Positions 12,237 to 24,483 are shown, counted from the stretch's first letter. The stretch is 64,000 nucleotides of DNA from Leptodontidium sp. MPI-SDFR-AT-0119 (GCA_020726505.1 JAHLEZ010000008.1:2232001-2296000), one strand, 5' to 3'. Notes: generated by a model from the sequence alone, not told the origin. Made by a program: numbers and translations.

Positions 12237-14010
12237 ATGATGTTGAGGCTACTCAGCGTGGCAGCTCTTTTCGGAGCCGTTTACGCGCAAAACTCATCAC
12301 TACCAGAAGTCGATCTCGGGTATGAGATCTATCGAGCTACGGGCTTCAATGTAAGCATGTATCTGATTGTGTATACAAATGCTCATTAACATATAACAGA
12401 GCACTGGGAATTACTACAACTTTTCCAATATCCGATATGCTGCACCTCCAGTTGGGGACCTCCGTTTCGCACCTCCTCAGGCTCCTGGCATGAATCGATC
12501 ATCTGTCAACACTGGCAGCACTTCAAGGTATGCACACGATATTAACATGGTATAACGTTCTCATAGCAGTCCTGATCAATATAGGATCTGCCCACAGGCC
12601 CCGCCAGGGTGGCAAGATGCTGCCTTAACTTTCATCGGCAGTCTTATTTCAGGACAGCCCTATAACTCGACTCAATCGTTTACACCGCCTGGTGCAAACT
12701 CTAGCAGCACAGTCCCAACACCGGATCCCAGCGAGTCTGAGGACTGTCTTTTTTTGGACGTTTTCGTGCCACAGGGCGTTTTAACCAAGGCAGGTCAAGG
12801 CTTCGGTGCTCCTGTACTTGTTTGGATTTACGGTGGTGGCTATACCATTGGAGCTAAGAGCAACGACCCTGCCGGACTGCTCGCCGCTTCTGGTAATTCA
12901 TCAAATGGCGAGGTCATCTACGTTTCTATCAACTATAGACTTGGCGCCTTTGGGTTCCAAGCCGGTCCCTCTTTCAACGCTGAGGGTGGTGTTTCCAATG
13001 TGGGCTTGTACGACCAGCGTTTTGCTCTCGAATGGGTCCAGAAAAACATCCACTTATTTGGAGGCGACAAGAATCGTGTCACGGTTTTTGGCGAAAGTGC
13101 AGGTGGGGGAAGCATCATGCATCAGATCACTGCGTACGGTGGTACCAAAGGCAAGGTACCTTTTCAACAAGCTATCCCCCAGAGCCCCGGCTGGTTTCCA
13201 ATTCAGTCTAATGTCCAGTCGGAAAACACGTATGAGTCATTTCTACGCTTGACAAACACATCCTCTCTGGCTGAACTCCGCGCTTTGCCATCGGAAGCTC
13301 TCATTCACGCCAATGCTCAGCAAGTCGCATACGAATCAACGTGGGGTCAGTTCACTTATGGACCGGTTGTAGACGGAGACTTCGTACCACTTCAGCCAGG
13401 ACAGCTTTTAGCGCAGGGAAAATTCGATAAGGATGTCCTGGTTATGGCCGGCCACAACGCAGATGAAGGAGCGTACTTCACTCCTCCATACGTTCGATCA
13501 GACGAGGCCTTGGAATCGCACCTGAGAACGGTTTTCAAAACTACAACGCAACAAGCCATCGACCACATCACTCAAACTTTGTATCCACCAGTTTTCGACG
13601 GATCCCTCCCGTACCGCGACCAGTATTCCCGTGCTGCTTTAATCATCTCTGAGGGCATCTTCACGTGCAATACGAATTATTTGATGGCTGCAAACGGTAA
13701 CAAGACGTACTCTTATCTGTTCGCCGTTTCTCCCGCTTTACACGGTCAAGACATTTCCTATACTTATTTCACTGGTGGGGCTCCATCGGATTACTCGTTA
13801 GGCGTCTCCAATGTGACCATTGCGACTGCGATGCAGCAATTTATCACAAGCTTTGCCAAGGACGGCGGACCTAGTGCAGATGGCATTCGTCAATTCAACA
13901 TGTACGGACCGAATGCATCAATTCTGAGGTTTAATGTTACAGATATCGATGAGATACGCGATAGCAACGCGAATGCGCGCTGTGCCTGGTGGCAGAAAGC
14001 TCTGTTCTAA
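12237..14010 (+). CDS. Secreted type-B carboxylesterase/lipase (alpha/beta hydrolase)
   Basis: Hydrolyses carboxylic esters outside the cell. Three exons, 12237-12350, 12400-12527 and 12585-14010, encode 555 residues, the normal size for the cholinesterase/lipase type-B family. An N-terminal signal peptide (LLSVAALFGAVYA) is followed by the domain start NIRYAAPPVGDLRFAPP. The oxyanion-hole motif is VWIYGGGY. The catalytic serine is in FGESAGG (about S252), the acidic residue in HNADEGAYF (about E375), and the histidine in ALHGQDISYTYF (about H467). The EDCLFLDV block is intact. Two consecutive ATGs (12237, 12240) are both possible starts. Both introns have canonical borders. All three catalytic residues are present, so an active enzyme is expected. 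The natural substrate is unknown. Confidence 0.92.
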
Positions 14011-14141
14011 TAAGCTTGGAGGTGGATTTGGTCGTCGCTCAGGGAAGAGCGGTGATATTTTGTAGAATCTTGTAGAAAGCAGAGGGTTGTTAGTTTTCGT
14101 ATTTTATGAATGAGAAGCGAACACGTATATTCTCCGTCTAT

Positions 14142-14427
14142 TTACTTCTGGCTCTGCTTCCCGTTCATCAAAGCCGGGTTGGCCATGCTAGTCAGCGTGT
14201 CTGAATGTTCAGGCCCACGTCTGCTTTCTTGTCTCAAAGACTTCGAGAATTTGTGATTCTGCTTCGTCATAATGTCCGTCACTGTAAAGACACATCCCGT
14301 ATCGCCACGTAAGGTTGGTTCTCTTTGCCTTAGCAGCATCAAGGATATCAGATTTGACCGCATACAGGACAGGTGTAAGCAATGTCCTCCACATGATGCG
14401 ATTTGAATGGTCATAGCTAGGAAACAA
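14142..14427 (-). pseudogene. Relic of a TPR (kinesin-light-chain type) repeat protein
   Basis: On the minus strand one frame reads LTWRYGMCLYSDGHYDEAES then VFETRKQ. A second frame, reached by a frameshift near 14220, reads GPEHSDTLTSMANPAL. Together these match the repeated TPR unit found in fungal NB-ARC/TPR proteins (family knowledge: ETRKRVLGPEHPDTLTSMANLA-like). Only about two repeat units remain, there is no start or upstream NB-ARC domain, and a frame break separates the halves. I read it as a fragment of a decayed gene just downstream of the esterase. Confidence 0.65.
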
Positions 14428-14459
14428 GTAGATCGATATCGGAATCTCGACACAAGCAT

Positions 14460-15855
14460 TTTCTATTTCCGTCTTTGGACTGGAGTAGTTGCTGCTTTAG
14501 CCTGAGCTGCGCGAGCTAAACCTGAGCCAGGCTGAGCAACTTAGCCAGGAGTGAGCCTACGGTGGACAAGGGGTGACCCGTATGGACTCCTCGGCTACGA
14601 CTACGACTGCTGCTGGCTGAAATTGGAAAGAGTATGGCAGGGGTCCTTTCGGGGCCGGTTTTGGATCCCTGCCACTGTGTGCTTGAAAGTCCTTAGTTGT
14701 ATGTCCGTAGCTACCACGATGAGATTCGTCGCGGTTGATCTTGTATCCTCCCACTTAAAGTACAGCTTCGTGATGCTAGAGTAGATGCCAAAGGTGGGGC
14801 TGCCTGGTACGACCGCGATAAACTGAAGCTGACGAGGAGAATGGAATCGCTTGTGGGCCCGACGATGGTCTTCTACGTTGCAGTACTCACCACCAACAGT
14901 TCATCCTCATTTGCTGAACGTGTCAGAGGCGTTTACACTGATAGACTCTGGTGGTTCACTCGGGCACCATAATCTAACTTCCAGCCCTTGATCGTCACCT
15001 GAAACATCGTCCGCATTCGTCTCTCAATGAACAAAGAACAGCAATGACGACGGATGAATCTCCGGTGAAGCTTATGTTCATGGGGCACTTATCTGCGGGG
15101 TACTGTAAACATGACGCAAGAAAGACGATATGCTTAACCGCAGCGCTAGGGACGGATAACGGGAGGCTAGGGACGGATCGAACGGCAACAAGGCCTAAAT
15201 GATTCGTGCGAATCAAACAACTGCTTCATAGTTCGTGCGGATGAACCAAGTGACTCGTGATGCTAGCTCGGCATTTATGTTTACGCCACTTGAATAATAC
15301 GTGGGATGGAGAAGATCGGCACTTGTCAAACTTTACGCGGTGAGAAGCTTAATGAAATGGCAAACCGTCAATGACTGCCTTGATTCTCGAGAATCGAGAT
15401 AGACCCAGACAGAGCGGCTCCGGACGGATGAACTTCCCGCGAAGAACACAACAATCATGTGCACTGGAAGACTTGCAGAGGCATTATCTTGCTTTACTTT
15501 TATGCGTTGTGTATTATGTGACCATGGTGCATTAGACATGATCACCTAGACCACATGGAAGACTATTTACGAATCAAATATCGCAATTCCAAGATCATGA
15601 ATGGGCACGAGGGCAGCTCTTCTGCCTCAACCCATAGACGACCCCACCTGTGAAATCCCCCTCATTGCACAAGTCGTATTAATTGCACAAATCTTGCACA
15701 AACCTCTTATTCGTGCGTCGCGGTGGCATCCTTTGCGGAGCCGGGTGCAAAGGGGAGGTTCTCTCCCGTCCGATTTGTGCAGTGCCATTATGCGGCGCTT
15801 GAAGTTATTCACTTTGGTTCCTATAGCTTACGTTGACTCGAATGCACTCACCGCA
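14460..15855. other. Intergenic, esterase/TPR relic to P450
   Basis: No gene supported. Short frames only. The last 200 bp form the upstream region of the P450 gene. Confidence 0.5.
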
Positions 15856-15861
15856 TATAAA
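15856..15861 (+). promoter_or_regulatory. Candidate TATA box of P450 gene
   Basis: TATAAA, 80 bp upstream of the P450 start codon, followed by a pyrimidine-rich and CAT/ACACC leader. Motif and spacing only. Confidence 0.5.
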
Positions 15862-15935
15862 CGGGGGATTCTCGCGGCAGACAGTCCTGCAAAAGAATCA
15901 TCACATATTCATTCTTTCCTAAGCATCTAAACACC

Positions 15936-17949
15936 ATGCTATCCATTTCGCAGATATCCGTTGCTCAATGGGCAGTATTGTCGTTGATTTTGGTACATCG
16001 ACTCCCTTTAGTAACTAAAAATGATGCTAAGAAGAATACAGACGACTGGTTATTTTGCAGCGACCGTCGTCTACAATGTGTACTTTCATCCACTTCGAGA
16101 ATTCCCAGGTCCTTTCTGGTGGAGGGGAACTCAGATCCCATGGGCATGTCATTCTTTTCGAGGCACCTTAACCCACCGAGTTTGTGAACTTCAGCGCGAG
16201 TATGGAGGAGCAGTTGTTCGGGTTGCTCCCGGTGAACTTCACTTCTTCAGAAGTCAAGCAGTAAATCTTCACCTTCAAATGCATGGACCTCGGAAGTCTA
16301 GAATGCACGCTGACTGATCTCATACAGTGGAATGGTATATCTCGGCGACTTCTACGAATCTTCACCAGGTGCAGTACTGACTGGTGCAGATATCTATGGT
16401 CACAGACTACCGAATGGGAATGGAAATCTGAAGAAGTTCACGGGAACAAGAAGGACTGAGCTCAATGGAACACCTAGCATCGTATAGCGTCCTACTTCCT
16501 CGCATTTGACCTCGGTGACTGACAAGACTCTAGCTAACAGCTGCCGATGAAGACGTTCACCGTCGAAGTATGTTTCTGCCACCACTGTAGAGTTCATCAT
16601 TGAAGTGGAAGACTACTGATACCTCCCAGTGAGACGTCTGCTGTCCCATGCATTCTCGGAAAAGGCACTCTCAGCCCAACTGTCGCTCGTCAACTCTTAC
16701 GTTGACCTCCTCATCAACAGCCTCCGCCAAAGAGTGAACCAAAGTTCTGGGTCAGTCATAGTGGATGTAGTGAAGTGGTATAATTACACCACCTTTGATA
16801 TACTCGGCGAACTTGCTTTCGGAGAGTCATTTGGATGCCTCCAAGACGACATCATGCACCCGTGGATCACCAACCTCTTTTTCTCCGTAAAAGATGGCGC
16901 ACTCTTCAAAGTCGCGAAATCCTTCCCTCGGCCAATATATGACTGGTTATGCAGTCTGAAACCAAAAAGTGGAATCGCTGCCCAGAAAGAGGAATATGAG
17001 TTCGCTACCAAAAAGGCAAAGGCGCGGATCCAAGCTGGCGACGTCGACAGAGTAGATTTCATGAGCTACATCTTGAAGTACAATGATGAAAGGGGCATGA
17101 CGATGCCAGAGATCGAGAGCAATGCAGGTCTTCTCATCCTGGCTGGAAGTGAGACAAGTACGTATTCCCTCCTTGTGCCGTTTAGCTCGAATGCTAACGC
17201 TTGCTGCAGCCGCGGCATTCCTCTCGGGCATAACGTATTGCCTCCTGAAAAACCCGACATGTTATGCAAAACTTCGCGACATAATCCGCTCCACGTTTGA
17301 CGACGAAGCTTCCATCACCCCGCTGACACTCGGCCCTATTGAGTACTTCACTGCCTGTATTGAAGAATCGTTCCGCCACTATCCTCCAACACCACATGGC
17401 GGGCTAAGTCGTATTACTCATCCCAAAGGATCCTACAGTATGCTGCCGCTTGAGATAATGTGTACGCTACCATGTGCTAATCGCTGCAGTCGATGGAAAT
17501 TTTGTGGCTGGCAACACAATCGTCATCATCCCTCAATTGCCAATTAACATGTCGAAAGATAACTTCGCGGATCCTGAGAGATACGTCCCCGAGCGATGGC
17601 TGAAAGGTGACCAGTGCCCTGAGACGTATCGAGGTGATGACAGGAAAGCCATGCAACCCTTCAGCGTCGGCCCAAGAAACTGCATCGGAAAGAAGTGAGT
17701 TTTCTACTCCCCTGACACGAGCGATAAATGCTAACGAATCTAGCCTTGCCTATACCGAGATGCGTCTGATATTCGCCCGCATGCTTTGGAATTTTGATAT
17801 GGAGCTCATGGAGGATAGCCGTGGGTGGTCAGACCAAAAGGTGAGATGGCTAATTCGATCTATCCGAAACAAAACTGACAGCATGACAGATCTTTGCGTT
17901 ATGGGAGAAGAAGCCCCTGAACGTCAAGTTGACTCTAAGGCAAGTATAG
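15936..17949 (+). CDS. Cytochrome P450 monooxygenase, 10 exons
   Basis: Membrane-anchored, haem-thiolate monooxygenase. Exons: 15936-15992, 16042-16260, 16328-16334, 16390-16481, 16534-16567, 16630-17157, 17210-17437, 17490-17694, 17744-17840, 17890-17949. They sum to 508 residues, a normal length. The N-terminus has a hydrophobic anchor (QWAVLSLIL, YFAATVVYNVYF) and the proline-rich hinge PLREFPGPFW. Conserved blocks follow: AWNDIYGHR (which spans a 7-nt exon), AADEDVHRR/MRRLLSHAFSEKAL, the I-helix LAGSETTAAF, the ExxR motif EESFR, PERYVPERW, and the haem loop FSVGPRNCIGKN (about C453). The fungal AWxDIYGHR motif justifies the micro-exon. Family type resembles the CYP65/isotrichodermin-hydroxylase-like group, but substrate is unknown. 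It is convergent with the Zn2Cys6 regulator, the two stops lying 45 bp apart. Confidence 0.9.
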
Positions 17950-17993
17950 AAACCGAAGATGGACTTCCAGTCAACAATAGCTCGAGGTATCTG

Positions 17994-19770
17994 TCAGGTA
18001 CTGCTTTTGGCTTTTGTATTCAAGTTCGTCGTTGTCGCAATGGCATTACAAGAATTCCGGTCCATGTTGAATATGCGTCTCAAATGATCATAAGAGCTGT
18101 GAACGCCTTGTTCTTCCCAGTGCCAGGGATTGACCGCAATCCTAGCAAGAGTAATCTGGTTCATCTCCGTGGGTGACAAGTGGTCCGCCATCGTGATGGG
18201 ATCGTACTCTGCCGATGCAGCCTGGAATAGCGAGATGAATAAATGTAGGTAGACCTTGGAATCAGACCACTGATCCGAAATCTTGGTCGAGGTTTGTAAA
18301 TGCTCACTGAGTTTCATTAGATTGACGCGGACGAAGCTCTGAATGCAAAGACTGTAGAAGATGGACAGCCACCGGAATCTGTGATTCGAAAGTCTCCATT
18401 TGCTGAACATGACATCGTGAAGTACGTTCATGTATATGGAAGACGATTGTTGGAGTTTTGCTACTGAATGAAGCCTGCATCTGTCGGGTCTACAGGCATA
18501 GTGAAGGGTCACAGAAGAGGGCTTGCTTCGAAGGGCGTCTAAGGAGTGGTTCAGACAGCGCATTGAGAGGAGTATCAGATTGCTCTGGGTTGAGGTCAGT
18601 CATTCCAGTTGATCTATTTCGGGGACTTGTGTAAATAGGATTCTTACTGTTTGAGATGTCTGTTCGGCAAGACATTCTTCGTACAACGATGCATGATACA
18701 GTACCATGAATATCTCTTGTTTTCGTTTTGGTTCCTCGAGGCTGGGACTGAGCTCTCTCATAGCTTTGACAACTTGTTGCTTCAACGCGGAGTCTTTCAG
18801 CAACAGAATCGGTAGCTGTTCCGGTGGGAAATGCGGAGAGTAGGTTTTTCGATGAATCCTCAGTTTAGTGGCTCCAACTTCAGTACATCGAGTTCGCATC
18901 TCGTCTTCTCAGAGGCGATTAGCCTCAGCTTGCTTCGCTGCCCAGCCCTCATCCTCTGTGGGATTCTGTTCAGGGCTTGCTTGAGATGGATTTTCACAGG
19001 GGCATAGCTTGATAGGCTTGTAGCTTTCACTAAGAGCTCCTCGTTGGCAACCAACTTTTTGCCAAGCCATCTTGGTAGAGGAAGCGCATTCCTTGCAAGG
19101 ATCACCCGTATCACACTGTACTTGTCAGATTGATAGAAAATTGAGGGGAGGCAAGGACGCTGATCTTACTGATTTTTTGAGGATCTTGCATTTCCAACAA
19201 GCTCCTTGACCTTTAAGAAGTCGCATACCGGCTCGAGCGACATCCGTCAATTTCCCAGTACGTCTCGGCGAGGGAGAGACATTTTTATTGGCTCCATTGA
19301 GGCTCCAGCTCGACATGCCATCTTTCATGGCGCTCTTAGCACGGCCAGCTATGCTAGACGCTCGGCTGAACACTTTATTTCTACTTCTTCCTCTCCAACT
19401 TGACCAAGAGTGGTTGGAGCTTGCTGCACTGCCAATGGACAGATGATCGCTCCCAATAGAAAGTGCAAGAGACGGACTGCCATATCCGGGAGATCCAATG
19501 GTATAGTTATTGAAGTTCATAGAACTTTCAAACTCGAACATGTCCGAGGTCTAAAAATGTGTCAGTATGGATTTCATAGAATGTTGGGTTACTATCGGCG
19601 TGTACGATTGGTCCGAGAAGATTATCCCAATTGGTTGCAGAGTACTCATTAGAAAGTGGTATGGAATATGGATCAAAATGGTTTAATGGAGTCGGATCAG
19701 ATGCAGCTTCCAAGGGGGGCCAGGCCGTCCAGTCCATTGGATCAGCTCCATCGGTCATGGCGGGTTCCAT
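17994..19770 (-). CDS. Variant Zn2Cys6 transcription factor, copy A (model has one unresolved in-frame stop)
   Basis: Probable DNA-binding regulator. Supported exons: 19770-19606, 19550-19170, 19115-18648 and 18584-17994. The cysteine cluster reads CWKCKILKKSC then CDTGDPCKEC with a last Cys after 12 residues, so C-x2-C-x6-C-x5-C-x2-C-x12-C. The final spacing is longer than the usual 6-8, a variant I know from other leotiomycete-type proteins. A Ser-rich segment precedes it, and the C-terminal 190 residues are helical, as in fungal regulator middle domains. All four exons share one frame apart from a single TGA at 18911-18909. It may be removed by an intron I could not place, or be a nonsense mutation. 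If translation stops there, the product is about 250 residues and keeps the zinc cluster. Its 3' end nearly meets the P450, which makes the P450 a plausible but unproven target. Confidence 0.68.
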
Positions 19771-20520
19771 GGACCTTGGCCTGGGCTGTTATTCTTACTA
19801 GACCACGATGTATCCCAGTATGTGGGGGAACTGCACTGAGTATCTGCTTCACTGGCTATGAGCTCGTGTTGAGAACCCCGTGAGATCCCAGGTACAAAGA
19901 TTGAAGGTACAGAAGACTGCCCGTGGTGGGCGAGACTGATTCCGGGAAGTAGAACGGTCGATTTAGATAACGTGAAAAGGGTACCCAACAAATTCACATA
20001 TTCAAACCAGAAACATATAAACAGACAGGAGGAGGATTCTCATAAGTTCCATTTGTGCAACAAGGCTGAGGAGCGAGCCGAGGGGATGCAGCTAAGCCGA
20101 AAATGGTCACAGCGGTCATCACCGCTCGTCAGAACGTGTCAGTTCGGTGTGGCACTCAGCCACAACCACTCAGGGCATTCAGCTGCATGGACACCGACCG
20201 ATATCTTCAAGACCGCTGATGCTGCATAGGGTTAGTACTGCCAACAGCGAACCTCGCTTAACGCGCTGAGACTGCGTGCCTTGGATTGCAAGAACAAACA
20301 ACACCGCTCATTGTTACCACCGCTCGTCCCAATCTGGTTGCAGCGGTCCAGATAATTTGTGGAGTGAGATGCCGACACTGCAAAATGAAAATCATAAAAT
20401 GGTCAAGGTCGTGTCTTTTCGTGTCCTCGTTCCTCGATATTTTCAACTCAAAGCGTTTCGTCGTACGAGTTCAGTCTAAGATATCTGCACGGTCGTGAGA
20501 TCTGACTTGGTATCTCTGAA
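19771..20520. other. Intergenic between divergent regulators
   Basis: Upstream DNA shared by the Zn2Cys6 gene (minus) and the C2H2 gene (plus). The minus-strand frame from 19997 to 19755 ends just before the chosen start codon and could contain an upstream exon, but no junction is convincing. Confidence 0.45.
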
Positions 20521-21267
20521 ATGGATGTACCTGACAGTACATGGCATGCGCCTACCAACCAGAGCAGAGATACCTTTGCATCCACAAACTCTTCTCAGCA
20601 TCCCAGTCTACACACTTTACCATTACCACCTAGCCAGTGCTGTCTACTCCGCACGGAAATCAAGTCCTGTTCGTGGGTGAATTACTCATCGCCTACCATG
20701 CCAGCAACCGATGGCTGCACCCTTGTCCTCCTTGTTCCTTGTTTGGATCATTTTCGGCGGCAAGTCTGTCAAATATGTCAACTCACACATCAGCATATCG
20801 GATCGAATCTCGAATACCTTTCGCACGATATATCTAAGCCACAGACTGTCTACAATACATGGGTTCCAGAAGCAGCATCAGAAGCGGCATCAGAAGCCAC
20901 TCTGCGAAACGATCTTCTGATCCTTGCCGACAGTGATTTCTTGCCACCAAGATTTTCCGCTCCCACTACCACTGAACCTCAGACGCAGTCGGGAATGACC
21001 CCACTTCCCACTCATCACCCTGCTCAATATTCTCCATCGCCGGAGGAGCCTCATGAGCTCCAATCATTTACGCATCAACATATTCAAAGATATGCATGCT
21101 CTCAACCCAACTGCAGCACCACCTTCAAGCGCGTGCACGAATTGAAGCGTCATATTGCCACAATTCATGGAAGGAAGGAACACTGTCCCTACACTCCTTG
21201 TGGCTATAAGACAGGGAGGAAAGACAAAATGGTTGAGCATGCTAGAAAGATACATGGGGGCGCCTAG
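20521..21267 (+). CDS. C2H2 zinc-finger protein
   Basis: Single-exon frame of 248 residues. The C-terminal 55 residues carry two zinc fingers: CSQPNCSTTFKRVHELKRH followed by H (C-x4-C-x12-H-x4-H type), then CPYTPCGYKTGRKDKMVEH with H near the end. This tandem arrangement, with the second finger close to the C-terminus, is common in small fungal nuclear proteins. The N-terminal 190 residues are low-complexity, rich in Ser/Thr/Pro, and show no domain. The repeat SEAASEAASEA occurs near residue 120. The stretch from residue 40 to 75 has unusual hydrophobic composition and could hide an intron, so the N-terminal half is less certain than the fingers. Nucleic-acid binding is expected; the target is unknown. 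Confidence 0.65.
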   Translation: MDVPDSTWHAPTNQSRDTFASTNSSQHPSLHTLPLPPSQCCLLRTEIKSCSWVNYSSPTMPATDGCTLVLLVPCLDHFRRQVCQICQLTHQHIGSNLEYLSHDISKPQTVYNTWVPEAASEAASEATLRNDLLILADSDFLPPRFSAPTTTEPQTQSGMTPLPTHHPAQYSPSPEEPHELQSFTHQHIQRYACSQPNCSTTFKRVHELKRHIATIHGRKEHCPYTPCGYKTGRKDKMVEHARKIHGGA

Positions 21268-22007
21268 AGGTCGGGCGATAAAAGTTGTTAGGACCTGGCT
21301 GATTAGTCAGAGTGAAGTGACGGGTGTCGCAGGACTTTTGCCAATGCCAGAGATGTTGAGGTCGAGCTGTGAGGGGGACACTGGATACCTTCGTTTTTCC
21401 TTATAGCACGAGGTGCTTGATGTCACGATTCTGAGAATGCAATACGTATTATATCTCATGTATGTACTGTGACTTGTATCTGCAGCTGTCGAGCAATATC
21501 TAGATATGCTTGTTTCCAGCAAGTTAATACAGAATTTTGTAAAGACTTGGATACCCGAAGTGCTGACTTTCACATCGTCGAATACATGCTGCGCATTTGG
21601 CAGTTATATGTATATGCAAGAGCTCTCCTCGGTATATTAATGCAAGTGCTGCTATTCCATGTCACGAGGCTGCAAGCACAGCTTAAATTTACTTAGCGGA
21701 TTCAAAATGCATCAGCCCAGGTGACCTGACCAGGCACTTCAAGCGGAAGCATTTACATTAGCTAAAAGAGGGAGATCGTCCCAATTGAGAAATTTGTCAC
21801 ATGCAGCTAGAACGCAAGATAGACTTCCAGAATCACGCTCTTATTATACACGGCTCTATTTCTTGATTCTATTTTGAGTCGATGCACGGGCTCACAAGGG
21901 GGTAGGAGGCTGAAGATTCGGTACGGGAACCAATCAGCAGGCAGGTAAATAAACCCGAGTTAGATGGATGATAGAATACACATTACGCTCTCATCACGTA
22001 GACAAAT
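21268..22007. other. Intergenic, C2H2 gene to GH3 gene (convergent)
   Basis: Shared 3' region. No gene, repeat or RNA recognised. Confidence 0.5.
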
Positions 22008-24483
22008 CTACTCGCGCATTGACAATGTCGTTGACTGTATAAGGTCCCTGGAACTGAACCCAGTTTGAAACGTAATGTTTCCCGTTGGGAGAGCCCATGC
22101 TTGTGCAGCCGTATCCCAATAACTCAGATCACGTCGTGTAAGAAAGAAATTGACCTTTTGGCTCTCACCCGGATTAAGGTGTATCTTTTCAAACCCGCGG
22201 AGAACTTTCAGAGGCGTGCCCGCAGGTACTGCATCTTGTGGAAGCGAGATGTATAGTTGCACAACGGTTGATCCCGCCACGGCTCCCGTGTTCGAGACTT
22301 CTGTCTCCAGGGTCGCAAGTTGAGTCCACAGATCAGGGTTTCCTCCTGGAGCCGTTTTTAAAAGCAGATTTGGTGTCCTGGCGGGATTGGGGAGTAGCTT
22401 GGACGCGGATAAGTTATGGTGCAGACTGAAGTTGGTGTAGCTAAGACCATAGCCAAACTCGTACAAGGGGGCGATGGCTCGGGCGTCGAAATGCCGATAA
22501 TCGATGAATTGACCCTCAGTGAAGTCCGCCTGCCATGCACCAGGATTGGTTACGTTCGTGAGGTTGACAATTGGGATATCATAATCAGCTGCATGGACAG
22601 GGATCGTGTAGGGAAGCCTCCCTGAGGGATTCACATCACCCCACAGGATATCCACAATTGAATTGCCGGTCTCTTCTCCAGGGAAATGGGCGGCTAGAAT
22701 GGCCGTAACATTTGGGTTCTGAGCCCATGGCATTGTGTTTATTCCTCCAGAGTGAGTAACAACAACGGTATTTGGGCACCTCCTGGCGACGTTCTCCACG
22801 ACGAGGGTCGAGTTCCAATGTGCCTCATAAGCTGTACGATCTGCACCCTCTTCGGCGTATGTCTTCAAGAATACGAGACATACTTCGGGTGTGGGGTAGA
22901 TGGTGCTAAAATCATTGGCGGCAATGATCGCATTATCAGTAAGGTATTGAACTCTCGCCCCTGTTCGCCTTGCGCGATCTTTGATGGCTTCGAGAGGGGA
23001 CACAAGATTTGTGTGACGAGTCGTACCAGATCCGCCTCCAATATCAAGGGTGCCAAAGTTGAATCCCCACTCATCGTAGTCTGTTACCTGAGTGAGACCC
23101 TCGGTAGGGTCAGGAGCATCATTGCCGAAAACTCCAATGTTCTTGGGAGAGCGGAGTGGAAGTGCGGAGTTGATATTTTTCAGCAGAACAGTCCCGGCAG
23201 AACCCAACTCGCGAATTAGGCTTGCATGATTCCCTCGAACGTCTCGTGCAGGTATGTTTGCATCACCTGATAGATAAGTGGCGACAAGAATAGCGATCGT
23301 GGAGGGATCCACGGTTGGATAGTTTTCGTCTTGACCAAGGGAGTAGTATGGTAGCAAAACTCGTCGAATCATGTCGTCGAGTCGTGTGATAGAAACGCTT
23401 CCATTATTGACGGCCGCAGTGAGGTTGCCCCCGAAATAGCTGTTGGCGACTCCATCAATACCGAATCCAGATTGGTCTGTAGAACCCGGCATGGTCATAT
23501 CCAAACCACCGTTGACTGAGGCCACTCCGGAATGGGTTGCGAACCAATCTGACATGACATAGCCTTCAAATCCCAGTTCTCCCTTCAGAATATCATTTAG
23601 AATGGAAGGGTTCTCGCAAGCGTAAGTTTGATTGAGTCGGTTATAACTGCACATAATTGAAGCAGTCCCCGACTTGACTGCATCGTAGAACGGCCAGAGA
23701 TACAGTTCGTGCATTGTACGGTCGTCAATATTCGAGGATATGGCGTCGATCCTGGCCCCACTTGAGGAGACGGTGTTAGATCTCTGCGTTTCTTGCTCAT
23801 TTCCAATAAAATGCTTGGAGCACGACTGGACTCCAGCGTCTTGCATACCACGGACTGAAGAATCCATCATCCATCCAGTCAGGTAAGGGTCTGGAGAAAA
23901 TCCTTCCCAGTTGCGGCCTCCCAATCCATGTCGTCCAAGTGGTCCTGCGACAGGACTACAACATTGTTAGCTATGCGCCAGATTATATATTTGTGTACAC
24001 TTCTGAAATAAGAGTGTGCTTACCCTAACCCTACGTGGACACCTTTGGCTTTGAACTCAGAACCCATAGCAAATCCTCGTTGGTATACAAGGGTTTTATC
24101 CCAAGAAGCTGCAGCTGTCAATCCTGCTGGAAATACACTGACAAGATCGTTGCGGTTGACTCCAGACGGACCATCTGAAAGGCAAAGTCCCGAAAAGTTA
24201 AGTCTGGGGATAGGTGCGATGTTCCCGATACAGCTTCCACCCGCCCCCGTGACTATCGCTACCTTCTCTGTAACATTAAGCTGTGAAATGAAGGCATTGG
24301 CTTTCTCTCGTGCGACATCTGCCATGAGTTCGTTAGTATTGAGCCAATCATGAGTATCTGGAACTCACCGGAGGACAACGTAAGATTGAATGAAGCAGCG
24401 GAAGGCTCGAAACCTACCCCCTGGACCAACGCTGTGAAGGGAGTGGCAAGAACGAAGAGGGCAACAGTCAAGAGAATAGACAT
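22008..24483 (-). CDS. Secreted GH3 beta-glucosidase
   Basis: Hydrolyses terminal beta-D-glucosyl bonds, for example in cellobiose. Three exons, 24483-24369, 24318-24024 and 23955-22008, give 785 residues, typical of fungal GH3 enzymes with an FnIII-like C-terminal domain. The start at 24483 begins a clear signal peptide (MSILLTVALFVLATPFTALV) and has a TATAAA 82 bp upstream; a longer in-frame start at 24561 would almost overlap that TATA box. Motifs seen: LCLSDGPSGVN, GPLGRHGLGGRNWEGFSPDP, KHFIGNEQE, and the nucleophile in GYVMSDWFA (about D273). The second domain has VVVTHSGGINTMPW and FPGEETGNSIVDILWGDVNP, and the C-terminus has PLYEFGYGLSYTNF plus an FnIII-like segment (LRGFEKIHLNPGESQ). 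Many N-glycosylation sequons are present. All core residues look intact. Confidence 0.94.
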
